From the NCBI GenBank assembly GCA_020051815.1, contig JAGVQF010000002.1, positions 1-6,816 on the forward strand: DNA of 6,816 nt, given 5' to 3'. A program made the position numbers and the translations under genes. The notes beneath the pieces are model-generated. The model did not search any database, was not told the origin of the DNA, and saw nothing but the letters and a program-made list of their open reading frames with translations. Each line of letters starts with the position of its first letter. Position 1 is the stretch's first letter. This document shows, in pieces, positions 1-5,091 of the stretch. This DNA is from Candidatus Saganbacteria bacterium (GTDB lineage Bacteria > Margulisbacteria > WOR-1 > O2-12-FULL-45-9 > XYB2-FULL-48-7).

Positions 1-21
1 CCCTCTCCCAGAAGGAGAGGG
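1..21. repeat. GC-rich intergenic hairpin repeat
   Basis: An 8-bp perfect stem (CCCTCTCC at 1-8, GGAGAGGG at 14-21) encloses the 5-nt loop CAGAA. The arm resembles dispersed intergenic hairpins seen in many environmental bacterial genomes. It is not followed by a T-run on either strand, so I do not call it an intrinsic terminator. It sits at the window edge and may be part of a longer element. Confidence 0.6.
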
Positions 22-102
22 GTTGGGTGGTTCAATAAATTGGTAAGGTTTTTCGGCTTTGCAAAATGACGTCATCAGGCAAGGGTGGGGCTGGGGTTAC
101 GG

Positions 103-118
103 ACCGACGTACGTCGGT
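103..118. repeat. 16-bp perfect palindrome
   Basis: ACCGACGTACGTCGGT reads identically on both strands. It abuts the hairpin at 119-140. It contains the ACGT/GACGTC-type core that also occurs at 66-75 and 179-186. It could be a protein-binding dyad or a fragment of a dispersed repeat; nothing in the sequence decides between these. Confidence 0.6.
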
Positions 119-140
119 TTTCTCCGCCTTGGCGGAGAAA
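119..140. repeat. Hairpin with 10-bp stem
   Basis: TTTCTCCGCC (119-128) pairs with GGCGGAGAAA (131-140), with only TT between the arms; the practical loop is probably 4-6 nt with a shorter stem. There is no downstream T-tract on the plus strand. On the minus strand the arm is followed by ACCGACGT rather than T-rich sequence, so terminator function is not supported. Confidence 0.6.
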
Positions 141-200
141 GGGGCGGAGGTGGCAAGGCAGGGGTGGTGGGGTGTTTGATGACGTCTTGATTTTCTTTTT

Positions 201-234
201 GTCCATTTTCTTTGATCAAGCAAAGAAAATGGAC
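201..234. repeat. 14-bp perfect inverted repeat
   Basis: GTCCATTTTCTTTG (201-214) is the exact reverse complement of CAAAGAAAATGGAC (221-234), around the 6-nt loop ATCAAG. The AT-rich arm lacks the GC-rich stem plus T-tail of an intrinsic terminator. It is best described as a dispersed hairpin element of unknown role, lying about 40 bp upstream of the promoter for the peptidase gene. Confidence 0.65.
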
Positions 235-272
235 GAGAATGTTTTGAGCTTTCTTGTGCAGTGCCTCCCATA

Positions 273-302
273 TTGATAATTATTTTTTAGCTGTGCTATG
301 AT
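273..302 (+). promoter_or_regulatory. Sigma70-type promoter for the C39-like peptidase gene
   Basis: A -35-like TTGATA (273-278) is separated by 18 bp from TATGAT (297-302). TG at 294-295, one base before the -10, gives an extended -10 (TGCTATGAT). The expected transcription start is near 309, giving a leader of about 9 nt whose first bases are the Shine-Dalgarno-like GAGG (309-312) before the ATG at 318. This is a consensus match only; no expression evidence is available. Confidence 0.5.
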
Positions 303-317
303 CATTTCGAGGTGGCA

Positions 318-1004
318 ATGTCGATGCGATTGAAAACAGTTCTTTTTCTGATATTTCTGACTTTTATCTGCCAGACCGAAGGCGCTTTCGGGCTTCCGGA
401 TAAGCTCGAGCTCAAGGTCCCCTTCCTCTGCCAGGCGCCTTTTGGTGATTGGCGGCAGCCGTGGCAGGACGCGTGTGAGGAAGCGGCGATCATCATGGCG
501 ATGAGCTATGTGAAAGGGGCACCTGTAAGCCGTGCATCAGGAAAAAAAGAAATACTGGGCATGGTTAATTTCCAAATGAAAAAATACGGCGGGCATTACG
601 ACCTGACGGCCGAGCAGAGCGCCAAGCTGGTTAAAGATTACTTTGGCTACGATAAGGTTGAGGTCCGTTATGATGTGAGCGTCGAAGGGATCAAAGCGGA
701 ACTTGCCAAAGGCAATTTGGTCGTTGCCCCCATGGCGGGGCGGCTTTTGGGGAATCCTTACTATACGCCGCCCGGGCCGGCCTATCATTATATGTTGTTC
801 AAAGGCTACGATGACCGGACCGGAGAATTTATCACTAACGATTCGGGGACAAGAAGAGGCAGTGGCCTGCGCTATAAATATTCAGTCGCTTACAGCGCGA
901 TCCATGATTGGACCGGCAATAAGAAAATGATCATTCGTGGGCGGAAGGCGATGCTGGTCTTCCTCTCTCCCAAAGAGAATCAAACCGCTCTTGATACTTT
1001 TTGA
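318..1004 (+). CDS. Secreted C39-like cysteine peptidase domain protein
   Basis: The 228-aa product starts with a probable signal peptide: basic start MSMRLK, a hydrophobic stretch at about residues 8-18, and likely cleavage near AFG/LP at 23-27. A peptidase C39-like (C39_2, papain-fold) domain follows. The expected catalytic Cys is C53 in WQDACEEAA, the His is H157 in AYHYMLFKGYDD, and an acidic/amide partner is N174-D175 in ITNDSGT. Proteins of this family are usually extracytoplasmic; the substrate cannot be read from sequence. I chose ATG 318 because GAGG at 309-312 gives a 5-nt spacer; GTG 312 and ATG 324 are alternatives. Its last 74 bp overlap the 3' end of the convergent nuclease gene, so there is no room for a terminator between them. 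The fold assignment is fairly secure; peptidase activity is inferred. Confidence 0.75.
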   Translation: MSMRLKTVLFLIFLTFICQTEGAFGLPDKLELKVPFLCQAPFGDWRQPWQDACEEAAIIMAMSYVKGAPVSRASGKKEILGMVNFQMKKYGGHYDLTAEQSAKLVKDYFGYDKVEVRYDVSVEGIKAELAKGNLVVAPMAGRLLGNPYYTPPGPAYHYMLFKGYDDRTGEFITNDSGTRRGSGLRYKYSVAYSAIHDWTGNKKMIIRGRKAMLVFLSPKENQTALDTF

Positions 1005-1452
1005 TCAGCGCCGGATCGTCGATAGAGAGTAAGTTTTCCGCGTTATATTTTTCCGCCTGCGCCGTCCAGTTGAATGAGCCGGTGAACATGGCTTTGCCAT
1101 CGATGATCCCAACTTTGTTGTGCATCAGGCCTTTCCCGGTGTCATATTTGACCGTAAAGCCGCGCTGGGCCAGATAGCGGCCCTTGGCATACTTTTGCTT
1201 CTCCTGTCCTTTGTCGAGCAAAACCCTGACCCTGACGCCGCGCGCTTTTGCCTTAACGATCTCTTCGAGGATCGGACGGGAGGAGAAAGAGTACATCATA
1301 ATGTCGACAGTGTTCTTTGCCCGGCTGATCTCACTGACGATCGCGTCGGTACAGCCGCTATCAGGTGAGAAATAGACTCTGGTTTCCGCTGAGGCGATGC
1401 CATTAAATCCAAACATCAAACATCCAACTTCAAAACAAATTATAAATATCAA
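931..1452 (-). CDS. Single-HKD phospholipase D-like (Nuc-type) exported nuclease, start uncertain
   Basis: The core is one phospholipase D superfamily domain of about 150 aa, the size of Nuc-type endonucleases that act as dimers with one HKD motif each. The motif is HNKVGIID, with H, K and D spaced as HxKxxxxD, followed by GSFNW. Upstream is the usual strand-helix pattern (VYFSPDSGCTDAIVSEI, then VDIMMYSFSSRPI). A hydrophobic segment ends in ASA/ETR, giving a plausible signal peptide, so the product is probably periplasmic or extracellular. The start is unclear. TTG 1452 gives a hydrophobic leader; ATG 1416 would cut the leader short (161 aa); ATG 1587 stays in frame but would translate a dispersed repeat as CHPERSRG. 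The 3' end overlaps the convergent peptidase gene by 74 bp. Nuclease versus lipid substrate is not determinable. Confidence 0.7.
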   Translation of the reverse strand: MIFIICFEVGCLMFGFNGIASAETRVYFSPDSGCTDAIVSEISRAKNTVDIMMYSFSSRPILEEIVKAKARGVRVRVLLDKGQEKQKYAKGRYLAQRGFTVKYDTGKGLMHNKVGIIDGKAMFTGSFNWTAQAEKYNAENLLSIDDPALIKKYQERFDSLWERGRPASPSAHE

Positions 1453-1517
1453 AACATATATCCCAATTTGTTTGGATTTTGTATGTTCAAAGTTGAGGAT
1501 TGTTTTGATGTTTGAAG

Positions 1518-1567
1518 TCCCTCGACTTCGCTCGGGATGGCAATGGCGAGCTTGTCGAGCCATTGGA
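1518..1567. repeat. Dispersed CHPERS-type repeat overlapping a gene start
   Basis: Read on the minus strand, CATCCCGAGCGAAGTCGAGG matches the repeat type that appears in many genomes as the spurious peptide CHPERSxG. The adjacent GGCTCGACAAGCTCGCC belongs to the same class of segment. It is followed towards the nuclease gene by AT-rich low-complexity sequence (about 1410-1517) with recurring AACATC/CAAAC words. The repeat lies between the stop of the SDR gene and the first conserved codons of the nuclease gene and keeps the nuclease frame open upstream, which makes gene callers extend the gene through it. The family assignment comes from memory of the motif. Confidence 0.6.
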
Positions 1568-1576
1568 AGTTTGAAG

Positions 1577-2488
1577 TTAAAGTCCATTCAGTGCTCCCTG
1601 AACTGTTCCTTGATCTGATTTCAAATTAAAAGTACCCGCATTCACGGTCTTGTAAACAAAATGCCGTTTTTTGAAACAAAAGAGGTCCCAGGGATGGAGT
1701 TTGTGGCCTGTCAGGTCGGCCAGCAGGATGACGAACGGCAGGGAGATGGGGACCTGGAAAAAGACGGGAATGCCGAAATGGCGGCAGGTGTCTCTGATAA
1801 ACTGGCTGGCCGTGATGGCTGGATTGCCGAGGACAAGTTCCTCATCTTTGACGTTGTTCTCCAAGAGATACCCGGCGATCCTGGCGATGTCTTCGGCGTG
1901 GATGAAATGGAAACTGGCATCGACGGTAAAGAAACTGATCAGCCACAGCCATTTTTTTATTCCAAGAATTCCCGATGTGGCATGGGAATAGGGGTGGTGT
2001 TTGTCGCCGCCCAGGATCCAGGTCGGGAAAAGTGTGATGACCTTGGGGTAGATCGGCAGTTTGCGCAGTTGTTGGTGGAGGAGATATTTACCGCGCACAT
2101 AATGCGTCCCCAGTGTCTCCGCCTCGGGCACCGGCTGGTTATTCTTGCCCAGGATGCTGGCGGTCGAAAAATAAATGACTTTTTGGCAGCGGACCGGATC
2201 GATCAGGTTGAATAAGTCCAGTGAATAATCGAGATTTCCCTCATGGCCGGCCCAATCGGCCGCCGCGTGGATGACGTAATCCATTTCTTTGATCGTGCCC
2301 GCATATTTTTTAATATTCTTGAGATCGTCCACAATGAGCCTGACATTGTCATAAGATTTTGGGTTAAAAATAAGTTTGGCCGGGTCCCTGACCAAAAGAT
2401 AGAGCTCATATTCGGGATTGGTGATGAGAAGATCAAAAAGGTAATGTCCGACACAGCCGCCGATCCCGGTGACGAATATTTTTTTCAT
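1577..2488 (-). CDS. Extended short-chain dehydrogenase/reductase (NAD-dependent epimerase/dehydratase family)
   Basis: The 303-aa product has the extended-SDR layout. An N-terminal Rossmann glycine motif TGIGGCVG is at residues 7-14. HAAADW at 74-79 corresponds to the NNAG-like segment. A Ser/Thr-rich catalytic stretch YFSTAS is at 106-111, and the catalytic pair YxxxK is Y130 and K134 (HYVRGK). Such proteins are cytosolic and act on nucleotide sugars, sterol-like or other hydroxyl/keto substrates; the C-terminal half does not identify the substrate. The ATG at 2488 lies 4 nt after the stop of the upstream gene, so translational coupling within one operon is likely. I see no strong Shine-Dalgarno. 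The C-terminus (residues ~290-303) is low in conserved features and runs towards the dispersed repeat. Confidence 0.8.
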   Translation of the reverse strand: MKKIFVTGIGGCVGHYLFDLLITNPEYELYLLVRDPAKLIFNPKSYDNVRLIVDDLKNIKKYAGTIKEMDYVIHAAADWAGHEGNLDYSLDLFNLIDPVRCQKVIYFSTASILGKNNQPVPEAETLGTHYVRGKYLLHQQLRKLPIYPKVITLFPTWILGGDKHHPYSHATSGILGIKKWLWLISFFTVDASFHFIHAEDIARIAGYLLENNVKDEELVLGNPAITASQFIRDTCRHFGIPVFFQVPISLPFVILLADLTGHKLHPWDLFCFKKRHFVYKTVNAGTFNLKSDQGTVQGALNGL

Positions 2489-2492
2489 CCGA

Positions 2493-3428
2493 TCAGATCG
2501 ACTCGATGATCCCCTGATAGAGCAGGGGGAGCATGATCTCGTGATGGCCGGTCAGGGCGAAGGCCGCGCCGCCGGGGCGCGAAAGTACGTTCTGGCGCGG
2601 GCGGTAGTGCTGGATCATGTCCATATTGATGGACGTAAAATTCTTGACCTTATTGCCCAGGTTGCGCGCTACCGTCAGCGCTTTTAAGAAAACTTCGGGA
2701 AGAAGTACGGCCGAGCCGAGGTTTAGGTAGACCCCGCCTTCGAGATCTCCGAGCACGGAACAGAGCAGGCGGAAATCGATGAATGACGCTTCGCCCATCG
2801 CCTGCGCGTCGACATGAGGCGACATGTGGATCGTATCTGTCCCGATCGCGACGTGGACGGTGACGGGGACATCCAGTTTTACTCCGGTCGCCAAAAGGCT
2901 CAACGCATTATTCGGTGCCTTCATTTCGATCAGTTTTTTGCCGAGCTTTTCTCCCATTCCTTTGGTGTCTTGATGCCCCGCTGCCTTGATGCCATCGTTC
3001 ATCTCCCTCATCGTCTCTTCAACCATGCCGAACATGCCTGTCTCAAGACCTTCGCCAACATCTTCGGACGTCCTACCCAAAGTCGCGATCTCAAAATCGT
3101 GGATCGAGCCGGCGCCGTTGAGCGCGACGCAGGTGACGATCCCTTTTTCCATCAGATCGATGATGATCGGGTTAAGACCGACTTTTATAACATGAGCGCC
3201 CATGCCGATGACGACCGGGCGTTTGTTCTTAAATGCTTTAACTATTGCGTCAACCGAGCCGCGCAGTGAATCGGCCGCTAAAAAATGGGGCAGGGAAGCG
3301 TAGAATTTTTCAAACGAAGCGCCTTTCTCGCCCGGTTTGGCGAAAGAAGCGAGTTTGACCTTGGTCGGGCGCTCGTGGGCTGGATAGGTTTTAATCTTCG
3401 TTAAATCGGCCGGCTCATATTTTTTCAT
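2493..3428 (-). CDS. Deoxyhypusine synthase-like Rossmann-fold protein of unknown function
   Basis: The 311-aa product (ATG 3428; a TTG at 3434 adds two residues) has a central region I read as deoxyhypusine-synthase-like. VVIGMGAHVIKVG (72-84) is followed by a second strand with NGAGSIHDFEIA (104-115) and TSEDV (120-124), and later YLNLGSAVLLPEVF (234-247). In true deoxyhypusine synthases such segments bind NAD, and a lysine in a WGK-type motif forms the enzyme intermediate. I find no such C-terminal WGK motif, and bacteria normally lack the eIF5A substrate, so hypusine formation is not supported. It is better treated as a bacterial paralogue acting on an unknown substrate. It is the first of three close minus-strand genes, starts 63 nt after the antitoxin stop, and has only a weak ribosome site. 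The family call is from recall. Confidence 0.55.
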   Translation of the reverse strand: MKKYEPADLTKIKTYPAHERPTKVKLASFAKPGEKGASFEKFYASLPHFLAADSLRGSVDAIVKAFKNKRPVVIGMGAHVIKVGLNPIIIDLMEKGIVTCVALNGAGSIHDFEIATLGRTSEDVGEGLETGMFGMVEETMREMNDGIKAAGHQDTKGMGEKLGKKLIEMKAPNNALSLLATGVKLDVPVTVHVAIGTDTIHMSPHVDAQAMGEASFIDFRLLCSVLGDLEGGVYLNLGSAVLLPEVFLKALTVARNLGNKVKNFTSINMDMIQHYRPRQNVLSRPGGAAFALTGHHEIMLPLLYQGIIESI

Positions 3429-3471
3429 GATCAACTTCTATGGAAGAGGGACAGATCCACCAATAAACTGC

Positions 3472-3484
3472 GAATAGCGCTTCT
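3472..3484. repeat. 13-bp direct repeat flanking the toxin-antitoxin pair (left copy)
   Basis: GAATAGCGCTTCT here is identical to 4016-4028 and in the same orientation. The pair brackets 3485-4015, which contains exactly the toxin and antitoxin genes. It includes the palindrome AGCGCT. It may be an insertion-site duplication, a recombination product or a second operator. Confidence 0.6.
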
Positions 3485-3491
3485 GTTTTTT

Positions 3492-3725
3492 TCAAGAGTA
3501 TTTTTTTATATCTTCCCACCGATAAACCTTGCCGGTTTTAAGGTCTTTTTCTGCCGCCCTAATGGATTTCATCAGTTTTTTGTTCTTTAATATCTCTTGA
3601 GTTTCTTCCCAAGCCTCGGCTTCTTCGCGCTTCGAGATAAAATCCACAAAATCAAGCACCTCGGAAACCCTGTTTTCCGGCAATTTTTCAACTTTATGAA
3701 TAACTTTCTCTTTTAAACCCTGCAT
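3492..3725 (-). CDS. Putative antitoxin of a RelE-type toxin-antitoxin pair
   Basis: The 77-aa, highly charged, helix-rich protein begins MQGLKEKVIHKVEKLPENRVSEVLDFVDFI. This LPE..x.EVLDFVDF pattern is typical of DUF2281/Phd-RelB-like small antitoxins. The tail (KSIRAAEKDLKTGKVYRWEDIKK, shortened here) resembles RelB-like C-termini that wrap the toxin. It should neutralise the neighbouring RelE-like toxin and co-repress the operon. It is the second gene of the pair: its ATG lies 18 nt after the toxin stop and has a strong Shine-Dalgarno (AGGGAGG, complement of 3731-3737) with a 5-nt spacer. This is far better than the toxin's own start region and would favour antitoxin excess. The specific antitoxin family is uncertain. 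Confidence 0.75.
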   Translation of the reverse strand: MQGLKEKVIHKVEKLPENRVSEVLDFVDFISKREEAEAWEETQEILKNKKLMKSIRAAEKDLKTGKVYRWEDIKKYS

Positions 3726-3743
3726 ATTTTCCTCCCTATCTAA

Positions 3744-3995
3744 TTAATAGACTTTCCCGCGATGTTCGATGGTATTGATGAAAACACTTCCTCCCCCAAT
3801 GCCGTAAATAAGTCGAAAATCACCAATGCGATAACGCCAATAGGTCTTTAGCTCGCCCTTCAGTTTTTTAATATTGGCCCCAAAAAAAGGATTAACCCCC
3901 AGATATTCAATGGCCTTATTGGCCTTCTTTTTTGTGTCTTCGTTGAGTTTATCATACTGTTCTTTTGCGGTTTTCGAGAGAATAACTTTAAACAT
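3744..3995 (-). CDS. RelE/ParE-superfamily toxin (mRNA interferase-like)
   Basis: The 83-aa product has the RelE fold order: a first strand MFKVILSKTAKEQYDKL, two helices through about residue 33 (NEDTKKKANKAIEYL), then LKGELKTYWRYRIGDFRLIYGI and a final strand ending EHRGKVY. The LKG...WRYRIGDFRLIY block with its Arg residues and the C-terminal HRGKVY are the usual signature of RelE-type toxins, which cut mRNA on the ribosome. It precedes its antitoxin (toxin-first order, as in higBA-type loci). The ATG at 3995 has no Shine-Dalgarno, and the promoter -10 lies only about 9 nt upstream, so the transcript is probably nearly leaderless. ParE-like gyrase poisoning is an alternative, but the full C-terminal HRGKVY favours RelE. 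Confidence 0.85.
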   Translation of the reverse strand: MFKVILSKTAKEQYDKLNEDTKKKANKAIEYLGVNPFFGANIKKLKGELKTYWRYRIGDFRLIYGIGGGSVFINTIEHRGKVY

Positions 3996-4003
3996 CGAAG
4001 AAA

Positions 4004-4032
4004 ATTATAGCATTAGAATAGCGCTTCTTCAA
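4004..4032 (-). promoter_or_regulatory. Promoter of the toxin-antitoxin operon
   Basis: On the minus strand, TTGAAG (complement of 4027-4032) is separated by exactly 17 bp from a perfect TATAAT (complement of 4004-4009). Transcription should start near 3997, two or so bases before the toxin ATG. The spacer contains AGCGCT (4020-4025), the palindromic centre of a 13-bp word that recurs at 3472-3484. A binding site between -35 and -10 is where autoregulating toxin-antitoxin complexes commonly bind. Confidence 0.65.
4016..4028. repeat. 13-bp direct repeat flanking the toxin-antitoxin pair (right copy)
   Basis: Identical to 3472-3484. This copy overlaps the -35 and spacer of the toxin promoter. 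A related word, GAATAAGCGCT, occurs 58 bp further on at 4074-4084, near the start region of the DGR operon. Confidence 0.6.
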
Positions 4033-4060
4033 TCCCTTTTGGCCTCCCTTTTGAAATCGA

Positions 4061-4090
4061 GTGAAATTTTCCAGAATAAGCGCTGATAAA
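4061..4090 (+). promoter_or_regulatory. Weak candidate promoter for the DGR operon
   Basis: GTGAAA (4061-4066) and GATAAA (4085-4090), 18 bp apart, each match four of six consensus bases. An alternative is TTGAAA (4051-4056) with CAGAAT (4072-4077), but the spacing of 15 bp is short. The region is divergent from the toxin promoter, so the DGR promoter must lie in 4010-4140 if the variable protein gene is first in its operon. The leader also contains a possible 6-bp stem, TTGCCC (4105-4110) with GGGCAA (4122-4127). Confidence 0.25.
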
Positions 4091-4138
4091 GAATTGTAGC
4101 AAAATTGCCCGTTTTGGTAAAGGGCAAAAAAGGAAAAA

Positions 4139-4144
4139 AGGAGG
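4139..4144 (+). promoter_or_regulatory. Strong Shine-Dalgarno fixing the variable-protein start
   Basis: AGGAGG within AAGGAGGAG (4138-4146) lies 8 nt before ATG 4153 but only 2 nt before ATG 4147. This favours 4153 (protein MGNEITSVA) over 4147 and over the TTG at 4105, which would put the ribosome site inside the gene. Confidence 0.75.
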
Positions 4145-4152
4145 AGATGAAA

Positions 4153-5073
4153 ATGGGAAACGAGATAACGAGTGTCGCGCAATATAACAGTGTAGGTGCG
4201 GGATTATTGGCTAAATACGGGAAGGATGGAAATGGGGATAACGAAGTAGATTTTAGGGAAGCGACGGGTTCTCTTAAAATCGAGGATTATAGAAAGATTG
4301 CCCAAGCCGGAGATAGCAACCCAGATACGATTTCTTATCTGGACGTCCTGACCTATGAAGGACATAAAATTTCGCAGGCGGTGCTGGATCAGGTGCGGCT
4401 TATTCCGGAAATGGCAAGTATCCCCGCCGGCAAATTCAAAATGGGAAGCACAGATGGCGTTTCAGATGAACAGCCGGTTAGAGAAGTTACGATTGCCGCC
4501 TTTAGATTAGGCAGATATGAAGTCACTAATGAGGAATATAAACCATTTCTAGAAGCTTCCGGGCGCGAAGTTCCAGTTGAAGTGGCAGATCCAGCTAAGG
4601 CCAAACATCCGGTGGTATATGTAAGCTGGGAGGATGCGGTTGCTTATTGTAAATGGCTAAGTGAAAAAACGGGCCGAAAATTCCGGCTGCCTACGGAAGC
4701 GGAATGGGAATATGCGGCGAGAGGACCGAAAGGATTGAAATATCCCTGGGGCAATGAATGGAATCAAGCAAAAGCGGTTATTTATACGGACGGGACGAAA
4801 CCGGTGGGTTCTATTCCCGCAGGAGCCAGTCCCTTTGGCGTAATGGATATGGCGGGAAACGTTTGGGAATGGGTGTCAGATTGGCATGCGGAAAATTATG
4901 ATCCTAACGATATAGTAAATCCTAAAGGACCCCGAAATGGTGTCTATCGAGTCCTGCGCGGCGGTTCGTGGAACTACTACGTTTCCGTCTTCTTGCGCGG
5001 GGCGTACCGGGGCTACTATCTTCCCGAGAATCGCGACGACTACTTCGGTTTCCGCGTCGCCGAGGACTTATAA
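4153..5073 (+). CDS. DGR variable (target) protein with FGE-sulfatase / C-type-lectin-like domain
   Basis: The 306-aa target of the retroelement. Residues 1-80 are a small N-terminal region with an EF-hand-like loop, DGNGDNEVDFRE (25-36: D1, N3, D5, D9, E12), and a degenerate second one near DSNPD (54-58). From about 87 comes an FGE-sulfatase (SUMF1-like) domain: PAGKFKMGS (91-99), EVTNEEY (123-129), HPVVYVSWEDAVAY (152-165), RLPTEAEWEYAARG (178-191), YPWGNE (197-202), MAGNVWEW (233-240), and LRGGSW (268-273) leading into the variable face. There is a single Cys (C166), so the paired catalytic cysteines of true formylglycine-generating enzymes are missing; it is a binding scaffold, not an enzyme. 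Residues changed from the template by adenine mutation are 275-277, 279, 280, 285, 287-290 and 295-298. No signal peptide or membrane segment is seen, so it looks cytosolic unless exported otherwise. Confidence 0.95.
   Translation: MGNEITSVAQYNSVGAGLLAKYGKDGNGDNEVDFREATGSLKIEDYRKIAQAGDSNPDTISYLDVLTYEGHKISQAVLDQVRLIPEMASIPAGKFKMGSTDGVSDEQPVREVTIAAFRLGRYEVTNEEYKPFLEASGREVPVEVADPAKAKHPVVYVSWEDAVAYCKWLSEKTGRKFRLPTEAEWEYAARGPKGLKYPWGNEWNQAKAVIYTDGTKPVGSIPAGASPFGVMDMAGNVWEWVSDWHAENYDPNDIVNPKGPRNGVYRVLRGGSWNYYVSVFLRGAYRGYYLPENRDDYFGFRVAEDL
4951..5070 (+). repeat. Variable repeat (VR) of the DGR
   Basis: This occupies the last 40 codons of the variable protein, with the stop codon directly after. 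It aligns without gaps to 6480-6599 with 21 differences. Nineteen fall on TR adenines: 4975, 4978, 4981, 4982, 4988, 4990, 4991, 5001, 5005, 5011, 5012, 5014, 5017, 5021, 5035, 5038, 5041, 5044 and 5064. The two non-adenine differences (4953, 5065) are at the outer edges. Seventeen adenine changes are non-synonymous and alter 14 residues; 5001 and 5064 are silent. Confidence 0.97.
5045..5063 (+). promoter_or_regulatory. Initiation of mutagenic homology (IMH) region
   Basis: TCGGTTTCCGCGTCGCCGA is identical in VR and TR (6574-6592). It is GC-rich, has a single adenine (its last base), and ends exactly where VR and TR begin to differ again (GGACTTA versus ATACTTA). In the studied phage DGR, the 3' end of VR carries such a GC-rich anchor, and the nearby mismatches (IMH versus IMH*) make VR the recipient and TR the donor. 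The role here is by analogy with that system. Confidence 0.75.
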
Positions 5074-5091
5074 TTACGCCTTGTTCCTTTA

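Larger units (their letters stand above)
22..311. other. Gene-free interval rich in inverted repeats
   Basis: I see no convincing gene on either strand here: the open frames are short, low-complexity and overlap the palindromes. The interval contains a 10-bp palindrome ATGACGTCAT (66-75), a 16-bp perfect palindrome (103-118), a 10-bp stem hairpin (119-140), a second copy of ATGACGTC (179-186) and a 14-bp inverted repeat (201-234). It ends with the promoter of the downstream peptidase gene. The density of dyad symmetry suggests an accumulation site for small non-coding repeats. Confidence 0.6.

Noticed and set aside
201..234. 14-bp inverted repeat as a transcription terminator
   Set aside because: The stem is AT-rich and there is no T-tract after either arm in either direction.
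1..240. CRISPR array from multiple repeats in the 5' region
   Set aside because: The repeats are different inverted repeats, not regularly spaced copies of one direct repeat, and no cas genes are present.
85..276. Small frames in the first 280 bases on both strands
   Set aside because: They lie across palindromes and low-complexity sequence, have no ribosome site and give Pro/Arg-rich peptides with no recognisable fold.
1661..2215. Long plus-strand frame of about 184 codons opposite the SDR gene
   Set aside because: It is the antisense shadow of a well-supported gene whose motifs (TGxxGxxG, YxxxK) are clear on the minus strand.
4153..5073. Functional formylglycine-generating enzyme (sulfatase activator)
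   Set aside because: There is only one cysteine in the protein, and the region where catalytic cysteines would lie is the variable region; no sulfatase gene is nearby.
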